Positions 17,724-26,735 of a DNA stretch of 64,000 nucleotides are shown one piece after another. Every line of letters begins with the position of its first letter. Within the stretch, counting starts at the first letter, position 1. Location of the stretch: contig LT907983.1 in the NCBI GenBank assembly GCA_900230115.1, forward strand, positions 5,378,774 through 5,442,773, given 5' to 3'. The translations under genes were made by a program, and so were the position numbers. The notes under the pieces are model-generated. The model ran no database searches and was not told the origin of the DNA. It saw nothing but the letters and a program-made list of their open reading frames with translations. This stretch comes from Spirosomataceae bacterium TFI 002. GTDB taxonomy: Bacteria > Bacteroidota > Bacteroidia > Cytophagales > Spirosomataceae.

Positions 17724-18497
17724 TCAATACTTCAGGATAAAATGTTCCCTTTCTTGAGCTTTTCTAAAGAACACAATTCCGACTTCAAATAGATCTATTG
17801 TTTGTCGAACTCGTGTATCCTCTTTGATAGATTTCCAAGCTTGTTTCATTTCTGAAGACCAATAAATATCATCAAATACAACGATGCTATCTTCTGATAA
17901 ATGCGGAAATATTAAGTCAAAATACCTCAAAGTTGGTTCTAATCTGTGGTTTGCATCTAAATAAACAAAGTTGATTTTATCGCATGACTTTAAGAAACTA
18001 GGCAATGTTTCGTCTATATTTCCTAGGTGAGTTTCTATATTAGAAAGTTGCAGATTTTGAAAAACAGATTCTGCAAGATTTAGAACACTTTTTGATCCCT
18101 CAAATGTAAAAATTGTCGCATTAGGATTTGCAGAAGCTAAGTAAGAAGTAGTAATTCCTAGAGAAGTCCCTAGTTCTAAGACCGTACTAATTTCATATTG
18201 AGATACAATTCGATGAAATGCCCTACCCCATTTAGCCCTCTTTAAGGACCTCTTTGCAATACTTGCAACAGATTTTTGCGAAACAGCACCCGAACTTTCG
18301 GAACCGGCACCAAAGTCTTCAAATTGGATATTTTCTTTACTACTTCGTAAATCTTGTCTCTGACTTTCTACAGAATCAAAAATGTCTAATTTTTGATCAT
18401 GGTTGAAAACCTTTTCGTAAAACTCATAAATAAATGGAGAGTGAGTGCCATGAAGCGACTTGGCCTTCAATAAATACTTAAGATAATCGAAAAGCAT
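17724..18497 (-). CDS. Class I SAM-dependent methyltransferase (O-methyltransferase-like)
   Basis: A 257-residue cytoplasmic enzyme. Motif I for SAM binding is VLELGTSLGITTSYLA (about residues 112-127); the acidic motif FTFEGS, the FVYLDANHRLEP and VVFDDIYWS stretches match the O-methyltransferase fold used by catechol-type and caffeoyl-CoA-type enzymes. The first 100 residues are less conserved (a helical cap). It follows apaG by three bases, so both are probably co-transcribed. The substrate is not apparent. Confidence 0.82.
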   Translation of the reverse strand: MLFDYLKYLLKAKSLHGTHSPFIYEFYEKVFNHDQKLDIFDSVESQRQDLRSSKENIQFEDFGAGSESSGAVSQKSVASIAKRSLKRAKWGRAFHRIVSQYEISTVLELGTSLGITTSYLASANPNATIFTFEGSKSVLNLAESVFQNLQLSNIETHLGNIDETLPSFLKSCDKINFVYLDANHRLEPTLRYFDLIFPHLSEDSIVVFDDIYWSSEMKQAWKSIKEDTRVRQTIDLFEVGIVFFRKAQEREHFILKY

Positions 18498-18500
18498 TCC

Positions 18501-18887
18501 TTAGTTTAACAAATAAGGAACTTCCATTAAAAATTCAGGAATCTGAACTTCAAAAACCTCTCCGTCAAGAATTCTAATCATTTGAAATTGACCGTACATT
18601 TTGCCAATCTGGGTATTCATGTTACATCCTGACACATATTCATGCCTTTGACCAGGCTCTAGTGTTGGTTGGTAACCTACCACACCTTCACCTTCCACTT
18701 CACGTTTGAAGCCATTAGCATCAACAATATACCAGTGACGACGAAGTAATTGGATCGTATGATCTCCGTGGTTTTCAATAAAAACCTTATACGAAAACAC
18801 AAAGTGATTTTGCTGAGGATTGGAATAGAACGATTGATATTCCGTTTTTACACTTACTTTAATACCTTTGGTGATGGAGAAAACCAT
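18501..18887 (-). CDS. apaG: ApaG domain protein
   Basis: A 128-residue protein covering a full ApaG (fibronectin-III-like) domain. Key signature: ENHGDHTIQLLRRHWYIVDA, then EGEGVVGYQPTLEPGQRHEYVSGC and the glycine-rich pattern G-x-G-x-V-G-x-x-P. ApaG has been linked to cobalt/magnesium efflux phenotypes and to dinucleotide binding, but its biochemical role is unclear. It is upstream of the methyltransferase and divergent from ung. Confidence 0.93.
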   Translation of the reverse strand: MVFSITKGIKVSVKTEYQSFYSNPQQNHFVFSYKVFIENHGDHTIQLLRRHWYIVDANGFKREVEGEGVVGYQPTLEPGQRHEYVSGCNMNTQIGKMYGQFQMIRILDGEVFEVQIPEFLMEVPYLLN

Positions 18888-18948
18888 GTCTTAAAAGTGT
18901 TTTGTTAAGTAAAGATAAATGTTTTGAATCTTAATTTCCCAAATATTG

Positions 18949-19614
18949 ATGTCAATTAAATTAGAAAAGGGTTGGAAAAGTGTTTTAGGTGAAGAATTTG
19001 AGATGCCATATTTTCAAAAATTAAGTGCTTTTGTTAGGAACGAGTACCAAACTAAGCAATGCTACCCACCTGCAAAATTGATTTTTAATGCGTTTGATTC
19101 GTGCCCCTTTGATTCAACCAAAGTTGTTATTTTAGGTCAAGATCCTTATCACGGACCAAATCAAGCACATGGGCTTTGCTTTTCAGTCAATGACGGTGTA
19201 AGAATGCCTCCTTCTTTACTCAATATATTCAAAGAGCAGAGTGATGATATAGGTAAAAAGATTCCTAAAACAGGAAATTTACAGCACTGGGCTGAGCAAG
19301 GCGTACTTTTATTGAATTCTACCTTAACCGTAGAAGCCGCAAAAGCTGGATCTCATCAAAAACAAGGTTGGGAGCAATTTACAGACGCTGTGATTGCCAA
19401 GCTGAATGATCAAAAGCAAGGCTTGGTGTTTTTACTTTGGGGAGCTTACGCTCAAAAAAAAGGTGCTTTTATTGACGGTAGCAAACATCTCGTACTTAAG
19501 GCAAAGCACCCATCTCCCCTTTCGGCCAACTTCGGTGGATGGTTTGGTCAAAAACACTTTAGCAAGTGTAATGCTTATTTAAAAGCAAATGGAAAAGAAG
19601 AAGTGAATTGGTAA
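18949..19614 (+). CDS. ung: Uracil-DNA glycosylase
   Basis: A 221-residue family 1 uracil-DNA glycosylase that removes uracil from DNA as the first step of base excision repair. Active-site motifs: VVILGQDPYHG (catalytic Asp in the water-activating loop) and AKHPSPLSA (catalytic His). The start is ATG 18949; the codon before it is an in-frame TTG and unlikely to be used. It is divergent from apaG and ends just before a strong bidirectional terminator. Confidence 0.96.
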   Translation: MSIKLEKGWKSVLGEEFEMPYFQKLSAFVRNEYQTKQCYPPAKLIFNAFDSCPFDSTKVVILGQDPYHGPNQAHGLCFSVNDGVRMPPSLLNIFKEQSDDIGKKIPKTGNLQHWAEQGVLLLNSTLTVEAAKAGSHQKQGWEQFTDAVIAKLNDQKQGLVFLLWGAYAQKKGAFIDGSKHLVLKAKHPSPLSANFGGWFGQKHFSKCNAYLKANGKEEVNW

Positions 19615-19635
19615 TTATACTTTGATTCAAAAACG

Positions 19636-19670
19636 AAAGAGCCGCATTGAATATCAATGCGGCTCTTTTT
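19636..19670 (+). terminator. Bidirectional terminator between ung and lepB
   Basis: A 15-bp perfect stem (AAAGAGCCGCATTGA with TCAATGCGGCTCTTT) around ATA with a T run after it, and A-rich sequence on the other side, so it can stop transcription from both ung and lepB. Confidence 0.88.
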
Positions 19671-19686
19671 AAATAAGATTTAGAAT

Positions 19687-20829
19687 TTATCTAATGATAC
19701 TAAATAATCTCTTCCAACGGATTTTGTTTAAGAAAGTACCATCGGCATCTATCGACATCCAAATAAATACTGCTTTACCAACCACGTGATCTTCGGGTAC
19801 AAATCCCCAAAAACGTGAGTCATCTGACTCATAACGGTTATCTCCCATCATAAAGTAATAATTCTGCTTGAAAGTATAAGAAGTGATTTCTTTCCCATCA
19901 ATGAAAATTTTACCATCCTTTACTTCAGCATTATTGTTATGATCAAAAGTCGTGATAACACCTTTGTATAGAGCAATATTTTCAGGAGTAAGCTGTATTG
20001 TCATTCCTTCTTTTGGAATAGTTACCTCTCCAAAGTTATCTCTGTTCCAATTAAAGAATTCCGTATTGTAAGGGAATGTTTTATAAGGAGTGTTAAGATC
20101 ATCAGCTGGGATAATATCTGGATATACATCATTGATAAAATCTAAGCTTTTGAGATCACTGCAAGCCGCTTCTGTAGCGTTGATAGCGTAGTAATACTTT
20201 CCGTTTTCAGACCTTGATCCCCTTTCAGTTACACCATATTTGGTAAATAACTTAGGATTTATACTTGTATTACTTTCAATGGTATACCATTTCTGAAGTC
20301 CTTCCGGATTCTCCATAGCTTTACCATTTACGTATACTTGAGAATCTTTTACAGACAATTTATCACCACCAATCGCAACACAACGCTTGATATAGTTGGT
20401 ACGAAGATCAACTGGATATTTATCAAATCCACCGTATTCGTCTGGACGCTCAGGACAACCAGGGTAGTTAAATACTACAACATCACCATTTTTCACAGAT
20501 GTAAAACCTGGAAGGCGGTAATTTGGTAACTGAATCCAATCTAAGTACGAAGGGATTTCTGTGAACCAAATTTTTTGGTGAGTTAATGGTACTTGTAATA
20601 TTGTTTTTGGAGTACGTGTACCATAATGCAATTTACTTACAAATAGGAAATCATTTACCAAGAGGCTTTTTTCCATACTACCAGTAGGAATAGTGTATGC
20701 TTCTAAAAGTAGCCAACGAATTAAGGTAGCAGCAACTACAGCAAACAATACTGAGTCAAACCATTCTCTGATGGGCCCTTTTTGCTTTTTATTCTTCTTA
20801 TTTACTGGTTCTTGAATTTCTTCAGCCAT
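19687..20829 (-). CDS. lepB: Signal peptidase I
   Basis: A 380-residue type I leader peptidase, a membrane enzyme that cuts signal peptides from exported proteins. One membrane helix (about 27-46) is followed by the catalytic serine in TIPTGSMEKSLLVND (Ser51); the lysine of the dyad is in TNYIKRCVAIGGDKL; the conserved box FMMGDNRYESDDSRFWGF is near the C-terminus. It is about 120 residues longer than typical Gram-positive forms, as usual in Bacteroidota, with the insert between the Lys and the last box. It is the last gene of the parA-parB-DUF5683-dapB-lepB block. Confidence 0.96.
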   Translation of the reverse strand: MAEEIQEPVNKKNKKQKGPIREWFDSVLFAVVAATLIRWLLLEAYTIPTGSMEKSLLVNDFLFVSKLHYGTRTPKTILQVPLTHQKIWFTEIPSYLDWIQLPNYRLPGFTSVKNGDVVVFNYPGCPERPDEYGGFDKYPVDLRTNYIKRCVAIGGDKLSVKDSQVYVNGKAMENPEGLQKWYTIESNTSINPKLFTKYGVTERGSRSENGKYYYAINATEAACSDLKSLDFINDVYPDIIPADDLNTPYKTFPYNTEFFNWNRDNFGEVTIPKEGMTIQLTPENIALYKGVITTFDHNNNAEVKDGKIFIDGKEITSYTFKQNYYFMMGDNRYESDDSRFWGFVPEDHVVGKAVFIWMSIDADGTFLNKIRWKRLFSIIR

Positions 20830-20891
20830 TTATTGTCTTTTTAAAATTTTGCGAAATTAAGCTTATTTATCCTTTTTCTAAAAACTTATTG

Positions 20892-21614
20892 TTAAGCGGT
20901 AAAGCCAAGCATTTCGTCCATACCGTAAATTCCCTCTTTACCATTGAGCCATTCGGCTGCAATTACTGCTCCTAAAGCAAATCCATAGCGAGATTTTGCT
21001 TCATGTTTAATTTCTATTTCGTCCACGTCCGAAATATACTTAATACTATGTGTTCCGGGTACTTTTCCTTCTCTAATAGACCAAATAGGCACTTCATTGG
21101 TTTTTGGAATCGCTTGATTTACAAAAGAATCCTTTTGATCATTGTTCTCAATAATTCCTTCGGCGAGTGTAATGGCTGTACCACTTGGAGAATCTAACTT
21201 TTCATTATGGTGAATCTCTAAGGAATTAATTTCATACTGTTGGTGAGGATTCATCAATTTTGCCAACTGCTTGTTGAGTTGGAAGAAAATATTGACCCCT
21301 ATACTATAATTGGATGCATAAAAGAATGCTCCCTTATTTGCCACACAAGCTTTTTCTATTGCTGACCTTTTGTCTAACCAGCCTGTAGTTCCACTTACCA
21401 CTCTCAGGCCGCCAGACATGCATTTGGACAAATTATCAAATGCAGCATGAGGAGAACTAAATTCTATAGCAACGTCCGTATTTTCTTTGTTCAACTTTTC
21501 TAAGTCATCACTATTCTGCACATCTATAATTGCTGAAATAGTATGTCCGCGTTCTAAGGCAATACCTTCTATTACCTTTCCCATTTTGCCGTAGCCAATC
21601 AGAGCGATTTTCAT
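20892..21614 (-). CDS. dapB: 4-hydroxy-tetrahydrodipicolinate reductase
   Basis: A 240-residue enzyme of the diaminopimelate/lysine pathway. It has the N-terminal Rossmann motif MKIALIGYGKMGKVIEG, the loop VVSGTTGW and the substrate-binding EIHHNEKLDSPSGTA box. The start is ATG 21614; an in-frame TTG two codons earlier overlaps the upstream stop and is less likely. It lies 2 bases after the DUF5683 gene and 62 bases before lepB. Diaminopimelate is needed for peptidoglycan as well as lysine. Confidence 0.95.
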   Translation of the reverse strand: MKIALIGYGKMGKVIEGIALERGHTISAIIDVQNSDDLEKLNKENTDVAIEFSSPHAAFDNLSKCMSGGLRVVSGTTGWLDKRSAIEKACVANKGAFFYASNYSIGVNIFFQLNKQLAKLMNPHQQYEINSLEIHHNEKLDSPSGTAITLAEGIIENNDQKDSFVNQAIPKTNEVPIWSIREGKVPGTHSIKYISDVDEIEIKHEAKSRYGFALGAVIAAEWLNGKEGIYGMDEMLGFTA

Positions 21615-21616
21615 TT

Positions 21617-22432
21617 TCAAAACTTAATATTAAGTGCCAAAGCAGGCACTGTTCCTTGTGGTGTATTTATTATATTGGGTGTAAATTTATAACTAATGTC
21701 GTCACTTGTATCAAAAGTTTTCATGTGTCCTGAAACATTTGCCTCTACAGCAAGAAGTAGCCACCCCACTGCAAATCCAATTCTAGACAAATCTCTGTAG
21801 CGTCGAAATTGAGTTGTACCAGACTGAATCCTTTCTTTAGATAATGGCCCCCTAACTAGGTTTTCATTTACATTTTCTTCTAAAACTGCATTAAATTGTT
21901 GGTCTCCACTTACTTTTTTTCCGTTGGTATCATCAATTGGCGAAAGCGTGTAGTAGGTATTTTCACCTTCTTGAATGTAGACTTTGGAAGTCTTAATATC
22001 AAAAGCATTAGTTTCATCTTTCACTGTCAAGTAAATTGTGGTTCCCGTTACAGGATCTCCAGCGAGAAACACGTTTCCACGTTCGTACGCCACGGTTTTT
22101 TCTAAGGCAGCACGATAGGCGATAAACTTTAATTGATTTTGACGTATCCCGAAAATATATCCTGCTCCAGCAGCTCCATAAACCAATGGCATTTTCCAGT
22201 AATCGCCATTTGTAAATTGTCCCCAACCAGGTAAAAATAAACTTCTCACTAAAGCTACTTTGGGTTTCTCTTCAGGCGTATAGGATTTCAATCCGAAAGT
22301 TTGACCAAGTGTATTTCCCAGTCTCTTTAGTATGTATTTTTTACTCGTATCTGCTTTCGCAATGGCTGTAGAGTCCTGTGCAATAGATTGGCCGCAAATG
22401 AAAAAAGAAAACAATAAAAAGAACAGTTTCAT
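21617..22432 (-). CDS. DUF5683 membrane protein
   Basis: A 271-residue protein started at ATG 22432, giving a signal peptide (MKLFFLLFSFFICGQSIAQ); an upstream ATG (22477) would lie inside parB. The conserved block is ALVRSLFLPGWGQFTNGDYWKMPLVYGA with two or three hydrophobic segments after it and a C-terminal strand (LALNIKF). This family is almost always found between parB and dapB in Bacteroidota. No biochemical role is known; linkage to partition and cell-envelope genes suggests an envelope function. Confidence 0.88.
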   Translation of the reverse strand: MKLFFLLFSFFICGQSIAQDSTAIAKADTSKKYILKRLGNTLGQTFGLKSYTPEEKPKVALVRSLFLPGWGQFTNGDYWKMPLVYGAAGAGYIFGIRQNQLKFIAYRAALEKTVAYERGNVFLAGDPVTGTTIYLTVKDETNAFDIKTSKVYIQEGENTYYTLSPIDDTNGKKVSGDQQFNAVLEENVNENLVRGPLSKERIQSGTTQFRRYRDLSRIGFAVGWLLLAVEANVSGHMKTFDTSDDISYKFTPNIINTPQGTVPALALNIKF

Positions 22433-22442
22433 TCTTTTCAAA

Positions 22443-23351
22443 TTAAGCCTTCTTGAGTTTTTCAATAATACTTTCAAGTTCTTCTATGTTTTCGTAGGCT
22501 ATTTTAATTTGGCCCTTGCTTTTCGCATCCAATGCAACAGTTACCTTTTTTCCGAAGTATTGACCCAGAGTATTACCTAATTCAATTTGATTTGAATTTC
22601 GAGTAGGTACTTTTTTAGGAGTAGGAACGGCATTCTTTTTTGCATTAAACGCCTTTATATTATTTTCAGTATCTCTTACTGATAGATGAAGCTCTTGAAT
22701 TTTGTTAAAAAGTATTAATTGATAGGCTGTATCACTTACACCAACTAATGAACGTGCATGGCCCATAGAAATAAGTCCGTCTTTTACTCCTTCTCTTATT
22801 TCGCTAGGCAACTTTAGTAATCTCAAGTAATTGCTAATTGTCGCTCTATCCTTACCAACCTTTACAGAAAGCTCTTCTTGCGTTAATTCCAAAACCTCCA
22901 TTACCTGCTGGTAACTTTCAGCAATTTCTATTGCATTTAGATCTTCTCGTTGAATATTTTCTATCAAAGCCATTTCCATGGCAACTTGATCATTTACTGA
23001 GATAATATGAGCAGTTATGCTTTTTAAACCCGCTAGCTTGCTAGCCTGCAATCTTCTTTCACCTGAGATCAATTGATATTTACCATCTCCAATGCTTCGA
23101 ACGGTAATCGGCTGAATGATTCCCTGTTGTCTTATTGATTGGGATAGTTCCATAAGAGCTAGTTTGTCAAACTGCTTTCTTGGCTGAAACGGATTAACCT
23201 CAATATCTGACAATAAAATGTCACTTTTTTCTTCTACTTTCTCTTGTACGTGTTGTTCCTTTTGCTCTACAGACTCAGTAGAACTACCAGCAAGGAGGGC
23301 ATCTAACCCTCTACCTAATCCTTTTCTCACTATTTTCTTTTTTTGCTGCAT
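22443..23351 (-). CDS. parB: Chromosome-partitioning protein ParB
   Basis: A 302-residue ParB/Spo0J DNA-binding CTPase-type protein. Its N-terminus has KGLGRGLDALLAG; the ParB domain contains the box INPFQPRKQFD-like VNPFQPRKQ, the phosphate-binding SGERRLQAS, LIENIQREDLN, and the helix-turn-helix QEELSVKVGKDRATISNYLRL. Three in-frame ATGs (23372, 23363, 23351) are possible; the last is used here because it sits just before the family N-terminus. All starts overlap the parA-like gene. I found no clear parS site in this window. Confidence 0.92.
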   Translation of the reverse strand: MQQKKKIVRKGLGRGLDALLAGSSTESVEQKEQHVQEKVEEKSDILLSDIEVNPFQPRKQFDKLALMELSQSIRQQGIIQPITVRSIGDGKYQLISGERRLQASKLAGLKSITAHIISVNDQVAMEMALIENIQREDLNAIEIAESYQQVMEVLELTQEELSVKVGKDRATISNYLRLLKLPSEIREGVKDGLISMGHARSLVGVSDTAYQLILFNKIQELHLSVRDTENNIKAFNAKKNAVPTPKKVPTRNSNQIELGNTLGQYFGKKVTVALDAKSKGQIKIAYENIEELESIIEKLKKA

Positions 23352-23964
23352 TAATGGTTTCATTTCGATCATTCAACTCCATCGCTAGATTGAGATAAGT
23401 GATGCCTGCTTTTTCAGTAAATTTTTCTAGATCAAACAGGTCATGATCGAATTGTTTTGCAAGGTAAAAATTTCTTGGGATAAAAGCATCGAATACCATT
23501 GAACCCAAGTTTTGTTTTAATTCATCTAATATTCTTTCGGACATTATCGTTGATTTAACGAAAACAGGTAATACTCCTTCAACTTCCAACTTATTTTCCG
23601 AAGCATATTTTAATATTTCCTTTAGCCCTTCAAAGCCAAAAAACTCTGTTTCGAAAGGTATGATGGCACTCATTGGCTCGGTTACTTGATTTTGAAAGCT
23701 TTTTAAATTGTGTAAGTCCACATCAACAATAATGTAATCGTAATAGGAAGTGTCCAATCCCTTTGCCTCATTTTGAGACTTAAAAGTAAGCAAGTGTTGG
23801 GTAAAACTATTTGCATTAAAAACGCTTTCTAGTTTTCCGTTTGACTTATAGCCAACCAAAAGCACTTTTTTGCTCATAGCGATAAGGCATAAAGCTAAAT
23901 TTAAAGCTGTTGTTGTTTTCCCTGAAGAACTAGTCGCATTTGTGACTGCGTATATCTTTGACAT
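23311..23964 (-). CDS. Divergent ParA-family ATPase with altered Walker A
   Basis: A 217-residue protein at the usual parA place before parB. The fold is recognisable (MSKIYAVTNATSSSGKTTTA, DYIIVDVDLH, PFETEFFGFEGLKEIL, AKQFDHDLFDLEKFTEKAG), but the signature of ParA, K-G-G-V-G-K-T, is T-S-S-S-G-K-T: the first lysine of the deviant Walker A motif is replaced by Thr11. The normal D-A-D-P-Q stretch is replaced by V-G-Y-K-S-N-G. It is about 40 residues shorter than typical ParA. It may still bind ATP through K16 but probably does not hydrolyse or dimerise in the usual way. It overlaps parB by about 41 bases. Confidence 0.78.
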   Translation of the reverse strand: MSKIYAVTNATSSSGKTTTALNLALCLIAMSKKVLLVGYKSNGKLESVFNANSFTQHLLTFKSQNEAKGLDTSYYDYIIVDVDLHNLKSFQNQVTEPMSAIIPFETEFFGFEGLKEILKYASENKLEVEGVLPVFVKSTIMSERILDELKQNLGSMVFDAFIPRNFYLAKQFDHDLFDLEKFTEKAGITYLNLAMELNDRNETINAAKKENSEKRIR

Positions 23965-23985
23965 TTTTAATTAGCGAATGAAATG

Positions 23986-24015
23986 CAAAGGTCTGAAATT
24001 ATTGTGGGAGTCAAA
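23986..24015 (-). promoter_or_regulatory. Candidate promoter of the parA-like gene
   Basis: On the minus strand TTTG (24015-24012) is 18 bases from GACCTTTG, one mismatch from TAnnTTTG, with the gene start 22 bases after. Weak but in the right place. Confidence 0.3.
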
Positions 24016-24064
24016 ATCCCAAAATGATATGTTTTTTTTAGCTTTAACAAAAAAATAGGAACCT

Positions 24065-25075
24065 ATGAAAAAACTCGTCAGTGCAATTCTTATTCTTGGC
24101 ATCATTGTCTTTGCTTATCTCATTGGTCCTAAGCCAAGTCCTCCAGACCTGGATAAAAAATACTCTTTCAACTTTCCAACTGACTTGATTGAACTAGAAG
24201 AAACTATTGCACAAAAAGAAAATCAAATTCCAAATATTAAAGCCGGAAACGAAGCAAAATTCGTCTGGAATGATAGCATTCCTCAAAAAACGAAAACTTC
24301 ATTTGTGTATATTCATGGATTCTCCGCTTCACATGTTGAAGGAAACCCAGTTCACGAAAACTTGGCAAAGGAATTTGGCGGAAACCTTTATTTAGCTCGC
24401 TTGGCCTCTCACGGTATAGATACAGGAGATGAAACCATGGCAGATTTAACTGCCGATGCATTAATTGCAAGTGCCGAGGAAGCAATTCAAATAGGAAAAC
24501 TCATAGGAGATGAAGTTGTAATTATAGCAACAAGTGCTGGTGGAGCTTTAACAACTTATTTAGCATCAAAGCATCCAGAACTTAAAGCGATCCTTCTTTA
24601 TTCTCCTTGTATTAAGGTTTATGACGAAAACGCTGAGTTGCTTGACAACCATTGGGGCTTAAAAATGGCCCAAACAATACAAGGAAAAGATTTCAACGAT
24701 ATCACTCCTAAAAACGAAACTCAACCGCTTTATTGGTCTATGCATTACAGACTTGAGGCCCTAGTAGCTTTACAAAATTTCTTAACTCATGCTATGAATA
24801 AGGATAATTTTGAAAAAGTAAAGGTTCCTACTTTTATGGCTTACTATTACGAAAACGAAGAAAACCAAGACAAAGTAGTAAGTGTACCCGCGATGCTTGA
24901 AATGTGGGAGCAATTAGGAACTCCAGTTGATAAAAAGGTAAAAATTGCCTTACCGACTACAAGAGACCATGTTATTGCTTCCTACGTAATGTCCGAAGAC
25001 TGGGGGATTGTTCAAAAAGAATCAATAGCTTTTTTGAAACGTATCGTTGGCTTAAAGCCTAATTCCAAAATGTAA
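24065..25075 (+). CDS. Alpha/beta hydrolase
   Basis: A 336-residue protein with an N-terminal hydrophobic segment (ILILGIIVFAYLIG), so it is probably membrane-anchored or exported. The fold markers are FVYIHGFSAS (strand before the oxyanion hole), the nucleophile elbow IIATSAGGALT (A-T-S-A-G rather than G-x-S-x-G) and a late His in TTRDHVIAS. The family could be an esterase, lipase or peptidase; the substrate is unknown. It is divergent from the parA-like gene and faces the TIM-barrel gene, with 18 bases between stops. Confidence 0.75.
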   Translation: MKKLVSAILILGIIVFAYLIGPKPSPPDLDKKYSFNFPTDLIELEETIAQKENQIPNIKAGNEAKFVWNDSIPQKTKTSFVYIHGFSASHVEGNPVHENLAKEFGGNLYLARLASHGIDTGDETMADLTADALIASAEEAIQIGKLIGDEVVIIATSAGGALTTYLASKHPELKAILLYSPCIKVYDENAELLDNHWGLKMAQTIQGKDFNDITPKNETQPLYWSMHYRLEALVALQNFLTHAMNKDNFEKVKVPTFMAYYYENEENQDKVVSVPAMLEMWEQLGTPVDKKVKIALPTTRDHVIASYVMSEDWGIVQKESIAFLKRIVGLKPNSKM

Positions 25076-25093
25076 TGCTTCTTAAAAGTTAAC

Positions 25094-25975
25094 TTACCAA
25101 TACGGCTTTAATTCTGAGAGCATTTGTTTTACTTTCACTTTAGGGTCTCCTTCTCCTAAGGTTTCTATAGGAAGAAACCCTTGATAGCTGGATGATTTTA
25201 TTATTTCCATAAGCTTTTTATAGTCTGTTTTTTGCTCTTGCCCGTTGATGTACATTCGTTCCTTGAGTTGCCAATTCACTGCATAAGGTATCGCGGCTTG
25301 GATTTCTTTGTATGAATTGCCCTGCCTAAAACTGCCGATATCCAACACCAAACCAAACCAGTTGCTCCCTATCCCATTTTGGATGTATTCATATTGCTCT
25401 AGTGTTTTTATAAACTCATTGTGATTTTGCAATCCTATAATTACCCCTTTTTCTTGGGCATATTGAACACACGTTTTAATATCAGTAATCATCCAATCGG
25501 CCACTTGCTTCCATGTATGTCCATCAGGTATTTTTTTCCCAGAAAAAATGCGGAGAACTGGTGCACCTAATTTGTGAGCAACATCAACCCAATTTTTAAC
25601 TAACTCGATTTCTTTTACTCTGTCAGAAAAACTTGGTAAACTAAAATCATTTCTAACGCCAGTTCCACTAATCGAAAGTCCTAAGGAGTGTGCCAGCCTC
25701 TTAACCTTGTATATATCCATATCACTAGGGACATTAGGGTAGTTTTTAAAGTAATAACCCGTGATATCTATTCCATCAAATCCTTGTTGATTACACCACA
25801 CAAGTAAATCTTCCAAACTGATATCTCCATTTATCAGCTGTTTATTAAATGAAAAAGCATTTAAGCTCAACTTTCGTTTTGGTATATTTTGAGTTTTACC
25901 GAGGCCATTTGTTTTGATCGTTAGCATTGGGCTCAAGAAAAGCGATTTGATAACTGAACGTCTTTTTATCTCCAT
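25094..25975 (-). CDS. Sugar phosphate isomerase/epimerase-type TIM-barrel protein
   Basis: A 293-residue protein with an N-terminal twin-arginine-like leader (MEIKRRSVIKSLFLSP), so probably exported. The rest is an AP-endonuclease-2-type TIM barrel: ISLEDLLVWCNQQGFDGIDITG, KLGAPVLRIFSG, GVIIGLQNHNEF and GFLPIETLGEGDP, which carry likely metal ligands. Exported members of this family in Bacteroidota sit with sugar-oxidation genes, as the keto-sugar gene cluster here may (26749-31656, on the other side of the tmRNA). A substrate cannot be named. Confidence 0.78.
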   Translation of the reverse strand: MEIKRRSVIKSLFLSPMLTIKTNGLGKTQNIPKRKLSLNAFSFNKQLINGDISLEDLLVWCNQQGFDGIDITGYYFKNYPNVPSDMDIYKVKRLAHSLGLSISGTGVRNDFSLPSFSDRVKEIELVKNWVDVAHKLGAPVLRIFSGKKIPDGHTWKQVADWMITDIKTCVQYAQEKGVIIGLQNHNEFIKTLEQYEYIQNGIGSNWFGLVLDIGSFRQGNSYKEIQAAIPYAVNWQLKERMYINGQEQKTDYKKLMEIIKSSSYQGFLPIETLGEGDPKVKVKQMLSELKPYW

Positions 25976-26087
25976 TGTATTATTGCAAGGCTATTTTTTT
26001 TTTGAATCAACTAATTTTGTCGAAAATAAACAATTTAAAGTCTACTGAACCAATTTACTTTTAGAATTGTATTCTTTCTGCAATCAT

Positions 26088-26459
26088 GGGGCTGACCGGT
26101 TTTGACGGCATGATGTGATTGCAAGTATAAGCATGTATGGAGTTGGTGGAAGGTCTCCATTTAAAAAATCTACTAACAAACAACTGGCAATACTCAGTAT
26201 GCCATGGCTGCTTAATCGATAGATTAACAGATCCATCATCTCTCCGCTGCTAACCTATGCCGCGGGGGACTCAGAGGTGTCATCACGCATAGGCGTTCAT
26301 GGGCGGGTTTCTAGCTCCTGAATAGTATTTGAGGAACTACGGTGAGGAATTGCTACGCTGAACGACATTCCGATCCCGACAACCAAGATCAGCTAAACAT
26401 GTAGAAGGCTTGACAGTGGCCATGTTCGGACCAGGGTTCGACTCCCTGCAGCTCCACAA
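26088..26459 (+). ncRNA. ssrA: Transfer-messenger RNA (tmRNA)
   Basis: One-piece tmRNA that rescues stalled ribosomes. The 5' end GGGGCTGACCGGTTTTGACGG and the 3' end with the T-loop GGTTCGACTCC and CAGCTCC close a seven-pair acceptor stem. The discriminator A (26456) is followed by CAA, so the final CCA is not encoded and must be added. The tag frame at 26186-26215 reads GGC AAT ACT CAG TAT GCC ATG GCT GCT TAA, giving G-N-T-Q-Y-A-M-A-A, so the usual C-terminal ...YALAA proteolysis signal has Met in place of Leu. Confidence 0.95.
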
Positions 26460-26463
26460 AAAG

Positions 26464-26505
26464 AAACCTCAATCATCTTATTATTAGATAGTTGAGGTTT
26501 TTTAT
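26464..26505 (+). terminator. Terminator after the tmRNA
   Basis: AAACCTCAA pairs with TTGAGGTTT at the outer stem, with ATCT/AGAT inside, followed by a T run. It starts five bases after the tmRNA 3' end. Confidence 0.8.
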
Positions 26506-26735
26506 TTGGGTTTTAGTCCGCAGTTAGACTGCAAATTAGTTTTTCCAAAATTATTTTCGCTTCAACATCTAAGCTTCGAAGCCAATATTTTAGCTCCAAT
26601 TTAACCTTCTAAGAACCACAAATAGATCAAACAAGCTAAAAATGCTTTACCTTTAAAAAGGCATAATTTTTTTCCTGCCCCAAAGAATTAATTATTTCAG
26701 TCAAATATGAATACTATTTTAAATACTACTCCATT

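Noticed and set aside
26207-26227. Possible LacI operator TGCTTAATCGATAGATTAAC
   Set aside because: It resembles the TTAAtCG half-site but is inside the tmRNA, straddles the tag stop, and the second arm is out of register.
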